This document shows, piece by piece, positions 1 to 5,429 of a stretch of DNA of 10,031 bases. Both the position numbers and the translations under genes were made by a program. Position 1 is the first letter of the stretch; each line of letters begins with the position of its first letter. The DNA lies in the NCBI GenBank assembly GCA_002331465.1, contig DCYM01000147.1:1-10031 (forward strand). Reading direction: 5' to 3'. The notes beneath the pieces are model-generated. The model saw only the letters and a list, made by a program, of their open reading frames with translations. It was not told the origin of the DNA and ran no database searches. The stretch is from Candidatus Neomicrothrix sp. UBA2110 (lineage in GTDB: Bacteria > Actinomycetota > Acidimicrobiia > Acidimicrobiales > Poriferisodalaceae).

Positions 1-384
1 CGACTTGCAACTCGCCGGGCTTTAGGTCAACTTTCAGTCACCCCAGATCGGGTGCTGCTCGACGGTAACTGGAACTACATAGATTGGCTTCCGAGCACCG
101 TGATCGTAAAAGGAGATCAGACCTGCCTTTCGATAGCGGCGGCTTCGATAATGGCTAAGGTCGTTCGCGATCGTATTATGTCGACATCTGCGGCTGACTT
201 CCCTGCTTACGTCTTCGAAAAGAATAAAGGATACCCAGCACCCCAGCACCGCATGGCCCTGGCTGGCTACGGTCCCTGCGTCATTCACCGGAAGAGTTGG
301 GCGTTTATGGATGATCTACCATGGACCGATTCTCCCCGTTATGACCGCTCCAAAATCAACCAAAGCACCTTGTTTGACGCATGA
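1..384 (+). CDS. rnhB: Ribonuclease HII, 3' part (5' end outside the window)
   Basis: RNase HII cuts the RNA strand of RNA-DNA hybrids and single ribonucleotides embedded in DNA, in the cytoplasm. The frame is open from base 1 with no start, so the N-terminal part, with the first Asp-Glu of the DEDD metal site, lies upstream. What remains matches the family closely: VLLDGN supplies the third acidic residue, VKGD and SIAAASIMAKVVRDR supply the conserved helix with the fourth aspartate, and FEKNKGYPAPQH and GYGPCVIHRKS are the usual C-terminal motifs. The tail after these motifs is short, as in normal bacterial enzymes, so the C terminus looks intact. A GTG at base 52 could be mistaken for a start, but conserved sequence continues upstream of it. 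The stop overlaps the next gene as ATGA, suggesting co-translation. Confidence 0.95.
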   Translation, partial: RLATRRALGQLSVTPDRVLLDGNWNYIDWLPSTVIVKGDQTCLSIAAASIMAKVVRDRIMSTSAADFPAYVFEKNKGYPAPQHRMALAGYGPCVIHRKSWAFMDDLPWTDSPRYDRSKINQSTLFDA

Positions 385-1202
385 CCAGCCCAAATGAGTT
401 TCAACGTAATTACTGGCGCAGCGGCCAAGCTTGGGTTGAGCGACAACAGCAAATGGACATGCAACTCAATTCGTTTGGCGTCGCAGCTATGGAGGCGCTC
501 GGCGATGTCTCGGGAGCAAATGTTTTAGACGTCGGTTGCGGATGCGGCCACACGACCCTCCAGCTACATGAACGAGTTGGCGATGGTCATGTCCTTGGAA
601 TCGACATCAGCGAGACGCTACTTGAAGTTGCCCGAACTCGGAGCGGTGGATCGGTTGAGTTCTTAGAGGCAGACGCCCAGGTTGACCCGTTAAAAGGTCC
701 TTACGACGCCGTGTACTCAAGGTTCGGAGTCATGTTTTTTAGCGACTCCGTTGCGGCTTTTGCCAATTTGCGCGCCTCGACTATCAAGTCTGGCCAGTTG
801 AGCTTCGTATGTTGGCAGGGTCCCGAAGAAAACCCCTGGATCACAGTGCCGAATAGAGCGGGGATGGCGCTTGTGGACCTACCACCTCGGGCACCACAAG
901 CCGCAGACCCTTTTGCCTTTAGCAACCCGGGCGTTGTTGAGGGAATTTTGAGTGAAGCTGGTTGGGAAAGCATTGAGATACGAAGTTTTCAGACGGAAGT
1001 GCCCCTCGGGGGAGGGGTGGATGTGCGTTCCGCTGCGCTGCACGCCTTCGAATTCAGCCCGGTGAAAGCAGCACTCGATTCTGCTTCCACAGTCGAGAGC
1101 GATGAAGTAATCGATGTAATCGTGAAGGCCTTGGCCCCACATGAGCAAAACGGCATTGTCCGGCTACCTGGGGCGGTTTGGGTCGTGACTGCTCAGAATT
1201 AG
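381..1202 (+). CDS. Class I SAM-dependent methyltransferase, substrate unknown
   Basis: A 273-residue Rossmann-fold methyltransferase of the UbiE/Methyltransf_11-like group. Motif I is VLDVGCGCGHTT (about residues 48-59). The acidic residue that holds the SAM ribose is in GIDIS (residues 73-77). EADAQ (96-100) is in the adenine-contact position. YDAVYSRFGVMFF (108-120) is the post-motif IV stretch typical of this group, followed by a CWQ...NPW block (about 144-153). The C-terminal third shows no known domain and probably forms the substrate lid. The ATG overlaps the rnhB stop (ATGA) and has no clear Shine-Dalgarno of its own, so translation is probably coupled to rnhB. The acceptor (small molecule, lipid or quinone) cannot be told from the sequence; the rnhB neighbour is not informative. 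It is convergent with the acyl-CoA dehydrogenase, 30 bases away. Confidence 0.9.
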   Translation: MTSPNEFQRNYWRSGQAWVERQQQMDMQLNSFGVAAMEALGDVSGANVLDVGCGCGHTTLQLHERVGDGHVLGIDISETLLEVARTRSGGSVEFLEADAQVDPLKGPYDAVYSRFGVMFFSDSVAAFANLRASTIKSGQLSFVCWQGPEENPWITVPNRAGMALVDLPPRAPQAADPFAFSNPGVVEGILSEAGWESIEIRSFQTEVPLGGGVDVRSAALHAFEFSPVKAALDSASTVESDEVIDVIVKALAPHEQNGIVRLPGAVWVVTAQN

Positions 1203-1232
1203 CGACGCATGACGCCGTTGAGAAAAAGTTAG

Positions 1233-2495
1233 TCAGTTCGTCGTTTGAGTTCCGACTTTGAGTTCTCGAAACGGACTAGTTGTGTCTATGCCCGGTTCTT
1301 TGGGAAGTCCTAAAACGCGTTCACCAACAATATTCCTCATTACTTCGTCTGATCCCCCAGCGATGCGCATTGCAGGTTGGCCGAGTACATAACCTGCCCA
1401 TGAGAAAGTCCCCCATTCGCCTGTGTCAGCAATCAATCGGGCCTCAAGTACGTCTGAAACAAAATTGCAGGTCGCTTGCATTTGTCGAGTTAGACCCATC
1501 TTCGATAGCGACATTTCAGGGCCAGGAGTTTTTCCGGATTTCAGAGCATCTAAAGTTCGTTGGTTCGACCACCCCAAAACTTTTCCGTATATGAAAATGT
1601 TCATCAACTGTTGACGACTCAGAGCGTCCTTCTCAAGTCCGAAGTGATTCAGCATTGCACTCAATTTGGTGTAACTGCCCCCGGTACCCCCACTACCTGA
1701 ACCAATAGAGGCACGTTCGTTCATTAGCGTTGTGAGTGCGACGCTCCAACCCTGATTAACATCACCTAAACGGTGAGAGTCTGGAACGCGGACATCGGTA
1801 AAGAAGACCTCATTAAAGTTTGCGCCACCTGTCATTTGCCGTAACGGTTTCACTTCGACGCCAGGTGCGTGCATATCAACAACAAACCCGGTTAATCCTT
1901 GATGTTTGGGTAGATCAAAGTCCGATCGTGCAATTACTTCTCCGACATCGCTGTATTGAGCACCTGAGGTCCACACCTTTTGTCCGTTGAGGATCCATTC
2001 CTCCCCGTCTCTATCGGCCCGCATTTGGAGACTGGCCAAGTCTGATCCAGCTCCTGGCTCTGAAAACAACTGGCAAGAAATCAGATCTGCTCGGTACATC
2101 TTCGGTAAAAGGTCAGCGACAACCTCAGGGTTTCCATGAGCAAGAATTGTTGGCGCCACCATGCCGAGACCGATGCCAAAGAAACCCCCATCCGGGACGT
2201 CGTACTGGCTTTCTAGATTCGCCCACGTACGTTCAAAACGGCGAGGGTGACCGCCTCCGCCAAGTTCTGCTGGACCGGAAATCCAGCCGAAACCTGCATC
2301 GAACTTTTTGGCGCGCCACTCCTTCGCAGAGGCAAGATCTAGTTGTTCCTTCTCTCGGTCCACCTCCTCAAACATTGCCGCATTGTCTGGGCCTTCTCCC
2401 CAAACGAAAGCTTTCTGCTCAGCTTTACGAGACCCATGGGTGTCGAGAAAAGCTGCAGCTTCAGCTGTGAATTGTTCTTCGGTCATCTCGGGCAT
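1233..2495 (-). CDS. Acyl-CoA dehydrogenase family protein
   Basis: A 420-residue FAD-dependent acyl-CoA dehydrogenase, which oxidises an acyl-CoA to the 2-enoyl-CoA and passes electrons to ETF. It has the three-part fold: N-terminal helices, then the middle beta domain with CQLFSEPGAGSDLASL (141-156) and LNGQKVWTSGAQ (169-180), then the C-terminal helical domain ending in RIAGGSDEVMRNIVGER (377-393). In the last motif the glutamate that is the base in medium-chain enzymes (YEGT type) is replaced (AGGS). Glu260 in NERASIG sits roughly where the isovaleryl-/long-chain type base lies and may serve instead; this is inference. A Gly/Ser-rich loop (265-274) follows it. The start is an ATG with GGAG 7 bases upstream (2503-2506). 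The class resembles the many actinobacterial FadE paralogues of fatty-acid, sterol or xenobiotic breakdown; the substrate is unknown. Confidence 0.95.
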   Translation of the reverse strand: MPEMTEEQFTAEAAAFLDTHGSRKAEQKAFVWGEGPDNAAMFEEVDREKEQLDLASAKEWRAKKFDAGFGWISGPAELGGGGHPRRFERTWANLESQYDVPDGGFFGIGLGMVAPTILAHGNPEVVADLLPKMYRADLISCQLFSEPGAGSDLASLQMRADRDGEEWILNGQKVWTSGAQYSDVGEVIARSDFDLPKHQGLTGFVVDMHAPGVEVKPLRQMTGGANFNEVFFTDVRVPDSHRLGDVNQGWSVALTTLMNERASIGSGSGGTGGSYTKLSAMLNHFGLEKDALSRQQLMNIFIYGKVLGWSNQRTLDALKSGKTPGPEMSLSKMGLTRQMQATCNFVSDVLEARLIADTGEWGTFSWAGYVLGQPAMRIAGGSDEVMRNIVGERVLGLPKEPGIDTTSPFRELKVGTQTTN

Positions 2496-2526
2496 CTGAA
2501 ATCTCCAGAGCGGTTCAGAAGTGGTG

Positions 2527-2532
2527 ATTATA
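2527..2532 (-). promoter_or_regulatory. Probable -10 box for the acyl-CoA dehydrogenase gene
   Basis: Read on the minus strand these bases are TATAAT, a perfect -10 hexamer, 31 bases before the ATG at 2495. Transcription would begin near 2520 and give a leader of about 25 bases containing the GGAG site. No good -35 box is visible 16-18 bases upstream, so this is a motif-based guess. The small plus-strand gene starts just beyond, so this short region is a divergent promoter zone. Confidence 0.4.
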
Positions 2533-2571
2533 TTCTCAACCTAGCCCGTGACACGACTACTCTTCATAGTC

Positions 2572-2865
2572 ATGGGTCAACCTGTTCGAGTTGCCGAAAA
2601 AATATCTCCCACTAGTCCCGGTACCATCCGGTTCGAAACCAACCGGCCGCTGACTGGAATGGGTCATCGTTACTACCACAGCGCGTCAGATGCTTTAAGC
2701 GATGAAGATCCGGCTGATGTTCTCGCAGCCCGACTGTTTGAGCGTGGAGGCATTGACTATCTGCACGTTTACGGCAACGTAGCAACAGTTGACCTTGCAA
2801 AGGGGTACACGTCTGAAGGAATCGTCGACGTCATCGCTGGCTTATTCGCTCATTATAAAACTTGA
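2572..2865 (+). CDS. Stand-alone Nfu/NifU N-terminal domain protein
   Basis: A 97-residue protein resembling the Nfu N-terminal domain (Scaffold protein Nfu/NifU N, PF08712 type). SPGTIRFETNRPL (about 15-27) matches the NPNTLKF-like opening. LAARLFERGGIDYLHVYGN (about 52-70) matches the ARLF..PGV..VF pattern, followed by ATVDLAKG. The family is linked to iron-sulfur cluster carriers, but this protein has no cysteine at all and lacks the CxxC C-terminal NifU domain, so it cannot itself hold a cluster through cysteines. A partner or chaperone-like role is inference. The start is uncertain. ATG 2572 fits family N termini; an in-frame GTG at 2548 would add eight residues. Neither has a clear Shine-Dalgarno, and a leaderless transcript is possible. 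It lies upstream of and in line with imuA', from which it is separated by a hairpin and a LexA box. Confidence 0.75.
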   Translation: MGQPVRVAEKISPTSPGTIRFETNRPLTGMGHRYYHSASDALSDEDPADVLAARLFERGGIDYLHVYGNVATVDLAKGYTSEGIVDVIAGLFAHYKT

Positions 2866-2872
2866 GTTTTTG

Positions 2873-2887
2873 AGGGGTAATTCCCCT
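2873..2887 (+). terminator. Short GC hairpin after the Nfu-like gene, possible weak terminator
   Basis: AGGGG and CCCCT form a 5-bp stem around a five-base loop, starting 8 bases after the Nfu-like stop codon. A few bases later comes a GTTTT run. The stem is short and the T-run weak and displaced, so termination efficiency is doubtful. It could help insulate the SOS promoter just downstream. Confidence 0.3.
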
Positions 2888-2898
2888 GACGTTTTGAT

Positions 2899-2912
2899 CG
2901 AACATATGTTCG
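2899..2912. promoter_or_regulatory. LexA (SOS) operator in front of imuA'-imuB
   Basis: CGAACATATGTTCG is a 14-base perfect palindrome. With its flanks it matches the actinobacterial/Gram-positive LexA consensus TCGAACNNNNGTTCGA at every position but the last. It ends 14 bases before the imuA' GTG and sits just upstream of the likely -10 region, so bound LexA should block transcription and RecA-stimulated LexA cleavage after DNA damage should release it. imuA'-imuB cassettes are known LexA targets in actinobacteria, which supports the call from context. Confidence 0.92.
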
Positions 2913-2914
2913 GT

Positions 2915-2920
2915 TAAAGT
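2915..2920 (+). promoter_or_regulatory. Candidate -10 box of the SOS promoter (possibly leaderless transcript)
   Basis: TAAAGT lies directly after the LexA palindrome, with a TTGATC sequence (2894-2899) as a poor -35 15 bases upstream. With this -10 the transcript would begin at about 2927, on the GTG start of imuA' itself. That would make it leaderless, which is common in actinobacteria. The only Shine-Dalgarno-like bases (GAAGG) abut the GTG and are too close to work, in line with a leaderless start. Motif-level evidence only. Confidence 0.4.
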
Positions 2921-2926
2921 TGAAGG

Positions 2927-3670
2927 GTGACTCGTTCAGCCTTTGTTGTTCCTTCCCTGAGCAAGGTAAACCAATTAGTTGAGCCCATAGTTTTGGCTCG
3001 TGACCGAACTTTCCCAGTAGTTGATGAACTATCTGGGTTATTCGCGGACAGGGGGATACGGCGAGGATCCACTATTGGAGTTGCTGGGAATGCAGCAGTC
3101 AGTCTTGCTGTTGCTTTAAGCGTTGGAATATCCCGTTCTGGAGGATGGGTGGTAGCGGTAGGGCTTCCATCTGTCGGTTCGCTGGCGGCGTCTGAGCTAG
3201 GGGCTGAACTTTCAAGGTGGGCTTTCATAGACAGACCTGGCAACCAAGCAGGAGATGTTGTACATGCTTTAGCGGCAAGTGTTGATCTGGTTTTGGTTGG
3301 CCCTGACATCAAATTACGTACCGGGCATGGTCGCAGAATCGTTGCACGCATGCGTGAACGGGGAACTTCAGTCATTGCTGTTGGCAATCCCCGCCTTTTC
3401 GATTCGCGCGCTGATGTCAGTTTGAGAATTAAACAAACTGCGTGGACTGGTATCGGCAGTGGTCATGGCCGTTTAATTTCTCGCAGGGTAGAGATAGAAG
3501 CCACGGGCCGAGGTGCTAACGCGAGCCCCCGCCAACAACTTCTGTGGCTCCCTGATAGGAAAGGTCAATTAAGCGTCATCGATCAAAGTAACGGACCAAG
3601 AAATTCATCAAGATCCACACGCGCGGAGAATAAAAAAGTGTTCTCCGAGTTAGCTCTCCGGGCTAGTTAA
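2927..3670 (+). CDS. imuA': ImuA' mutasome accessory protein (RecA/SulA-like fold)
   Basis: A 247-residue protein in the imuA' position before imuB and behind a LexA box. In mycobacteria ImuA' works with ImuB and the DnaE2 polymerase in damage-induced mutagenic translesion synthesis. The sequence follows the diverged RecA-like pattern of actinobacterial ImuA': LARDRTFPVVDEL (23-35), then RRGSTIGVAGNAAVSLAVAL (45-64) where RecA would carry its Walker A loop, then WVVAVGLPSVGSLAASELG (74-92) and DLVLVGPD (120-127). There is no GK(S/T), so nucleotide binding by a classical P-loop is unlikely. The last 25 residues are a basic, Ser/Arg-rich tail without recognisable fold. The GTG start agrees with a leaderless transcript from the SOS promoter. 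imuB begins 18 bases after the stop. Identification rests on context plus weak sequence resemblance. Confidence 0.85.
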   Translation: MTRSAFVVPSLSKVNQLVEPIVLARDRTFPVVDELSGLFADRGIRRGSTIGVAGNAAVSLAVALSVGISRSGGWVVAVGLPSVGSLAASELGAELSRWAFIDRPGNQAGDVVHALAASVDLVLVGPDIKLRTGHGRRIVARMRERGTSVIAVGNPRLFDSRADVSLRIKQTAWTGIGSGHGRLISRRVEIEATGRGANASPRQQLLWLPDRKGQLSVIDQSNGPRNSSRSTRAENKKVFSELALRAS

Positions 3671-3688
3671 GGCACCTCGGGAATAACG

Positions 3689-5305
3689 ATGACAGAAGAT
3701 ACTCGGACATTGGTGCTGGTAATTCCCCATTGGCCAACAATTGCCGCGGGAGTGGCTTACAACTGTCCTGCAGCTGTAACGCACATGAATCGAGTTGTTG
3801 ATGCGACCCCTGCGGCAGTTGAGCATGGGGTTGTAGCAGGTATTCGCCGTCGCGAAGCTCAAAGACTTTGCCCGGAATTAGAAATGATCGACCACGATGA
3901 AGCCCGCGATGCCCGCAAGTTTCATTTGATCGTGGCAGCGCTTGAGTCGATAACTCCCCGTGTTGAGGTCTCAACAGGCGGGTGGTGTTCGTTTCCAACT
4001 CGGGGTCCGTCGCGTTATTTCGGTGGTGATGAGGCTCTCGCTCAACTAGTTGCCGAACGAGCCCTGGATGCTTTATGTAACACGTTGGGTGTGGCTGAGG
4101 TTCCTAGAGTTATTAGACCCCGAGTCGGAGTAGCTGATAGTCGCTTCACAGCATGTTTGGCAGCTTTCCCCAAAAATCTTCCGCTCATCCAAATCGTTAC
4201 GCCAGGAACTAACTCGAAATTTTTAGCTCCGTTTCCAGTGGACGCTCTTGGTAGGAAAGAGTCACCGCTGGTTGACGCTGGGGACCTTGTTGATGTGTTT
4301 CGGCGGCTCGGCTTGCGCACGCTTGGTGACGTTGCTTCTTTACCGGCTGACCACTTACTTGCACGGTTCGGTTCACCTGGATTACTGGCGCACCGATTAT
4401 CTTTAGGGATAGATAGTCGGATTTCGCAAACCCATCTGATTTCAGATGTAGTGATAGAGGAAGGTGAAATTGAACCTCCAACTGAAGGCACAGAAACAGC
4501 TGTGTTCCTCGCGAAAACACTGGCCGATGCAATTCACAAGCGTCTATCCAGCGAAGGGTTAGCGTGCGCTCGAATATTGATCGAAGTGGAATCCGAACAT
4601 GGTGAAACTTCCAGTCGATATTGGCGAAATGAACACCAGTTCACTCCAACAGCTATAACCGACCGGGTTCGTTGGCAGCTTGAAGGATGGTGTCATCCAA
4701 CAAGTGGCCCTACAGGACGGCTGTCCTTGGTGCGATTGGTAGCTGATGAAGTGGTCCCTGACGATGGTCGCCAGTTGGGGTTTTGGGGAGGAGAAGCACC
4801 TAGCGACGAGCGCGTAGTGCGATCTTTAGCGCGTATCCAAGGAATGTTGGGCCCAGATGCGGTAACGGTAGTTGAACATCGAGAAGGCCGGCGTTTACCA
4901 GATATCGAACAGCGAGTTTCGCTGACAGTTACTGGATTCGATCCCGACCGAAGTGTCGCTACGCCTGAGGCAGTGGCTGCGCCATGGCCGGGTCGACTAC
5001 CTGCACCTCTACCCGCCGTAGTTTTCCAACAAGCTCAGCAACTGATTGTGACAGATACTGACGGACAACCAGTCCGAGTGAATGGCCGAGGTCAAATTGG
5101 AGGAGATCCGGCTCATGCCCAAGGAGAACTATTGGGATCACATTTGATTGTTGGTTGGGGAGGCCCCTGGTTCCTCGATGAGAGGTGGTGGGATTCCGCT
5201 AGGAAAAACCGACAGGCAAGATTTCAGTTATTGCTTGCTGATGGAACAGCCCATCTTTGTGTGGTTCAAAGCGAAAAGTGGTGGCTTGAGGCGTCCTATG
5301 AGTGA
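3689..5305 (+). CDS. imuB: ImuB, non-catalytic Y-family polymerase homologue
   Basis: A 538-residue Y-family (DinB/UmuC-like) protein. In the known system ImuB does not polymerise. It bridges ImuA', the DnaE2 polymerase and the beta clamp during error-prone repair synthesis. The N-terminal strand LVLVIPHWPT (8-17) lacks the catalytic aspartates found in active enzymes. GWCSFPTRGPSRYFGG (98-113) stands where the SxDE motif would be, with the two acidic residues gone. A helix-hairpin-helix-like thumb follows (LRTLGDVASLPADHL, about 209-223). RQLGFWGG (361-368) corresponds to the clamp-binding QLPLWG motif of mycobacterial ImuB. The C-terminal domain ends with WFLDERWWD (494-502), the LLADG block and WWLEASYE, as in family members, so it is complete. 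The ATG is preceded by GGGA 6-9 bases upstream. dnaE2, often nearby in other genomes, is absent here. Confidence 0.95.
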   Translation: MTEDTRTLVLVIPHWPTIAAGVAYNCPAAVTHMNRVVDATPAAVEHGVVAGIRRREAQRLCPELEMIDHDEARDARKFHLIVAALESITPRVEVSTGGWCSFPTRGPSRYFGGDEALAQLVAERALDALCNTLGVAEVPRVIRPRVGVADSRFTACLAAFPKNLPLIQIVTPGTNSKFLAPFPVDALGRKESPLVDAGDLVDVFRRLGLRTLGDVASLPADHLLARFGSPGLLAHRLSLGIDSRISQTHLISDVVIEEGEIEPPTEGTETAVFLAKTLADAIHKRLSSEGLACARILIEVESEHGETSSRYWRNEHQFTPTAITDRVRWQLEGWCHPTSGPTGRLSLVRLVADEVVPDDGRQLGFWGGEAPSDERVVRSLARIQGMLGPDAVTVVEHREGRRLPDIEQRVSLTVTGFDPDRSVATPEAVAAPWPGRLPAPLPAVVFQQAQQLIVTDTDGQPVRVNGRGQIGGDPAHAQGELLGSHLIVGWGGPWFLDERWWDSARKNRQARFQLLLADGTAHLCVVQSEKWWLEASYE

Positions 5306-5429
5306 CCAAGAACAACACGGTAGCCACCCCTGGCCAAGCGATTATCGACCGTTAACAGACCAGTGCCAAGGTTCACTTGGCAAATTACGGAATCCGTATT
5401 TGGCAGCGTTTCGCTTCAACCACCGGTAA
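5298..5429 (+). CDS. Possible 43-residue ORF translationally coupled to imuB
   Basis: This frame starts at the ATG in ATGAGTGA, overlapping the imuB stop. It has GAGG six bases upstream (5288-5291), one of the better Shine-Dalgarno placements in the window. The product (begins MSDQEQHGSHPWPSDYRP, ends AAFRFNHR) is polar, has no membrane segment, and I recognise no family. From 5342 on it is antisense to the end of the M15 peptidase gene, so most of its codons are constrained by that gene. It may be a small SOS-induced protein, the remains of a coupled third mutasome gene, or chance. There is no coding evidence beyond the start signals. Confidence 0.3.
   Translation: MSDQEQHGSHPWPSDYRPLTDQCQGSLGKLRNPYLAAFRFNHR

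Noticed and set aside
381..384. ATGA overlap of rnhB and the methyltransferase as a possible frameshift fusion
   Set aside because: Both proteins have complete, unrelated domain ends there; it is a normal translational-coupling overlap.
1203..1232. Search for a terminator between the convergent methyltransferase and acyl-CoA dehydrogenase genes
   Set aside because: The 30-base gap holds only an A-run and no stem of useful length.
2147..2470. Plus-strand frame of 107 codons over the acyl-CoA dehydrogenase 5' half
   Set aside because: It is antisense to a strongly supported enzyme gene and has no motifs.
2914..3387. Open frame of 157 codons on the minus strand inside imuA'
   Set aside because: It is Ser/Thr/Pro/Arg-rich with no recognisable motif, and it lies antisense to imuA', which has the LexA box and a family match. 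It is a shadow of imuA' codon use.
4042..4491. Open frame of 149 codons on the minus strand inside imuB
   Set aside because: It is low-complexity, Ser/Arg/Pro-rich and antisense to a clear full-length imuB. No ribosome site or family resemblance.
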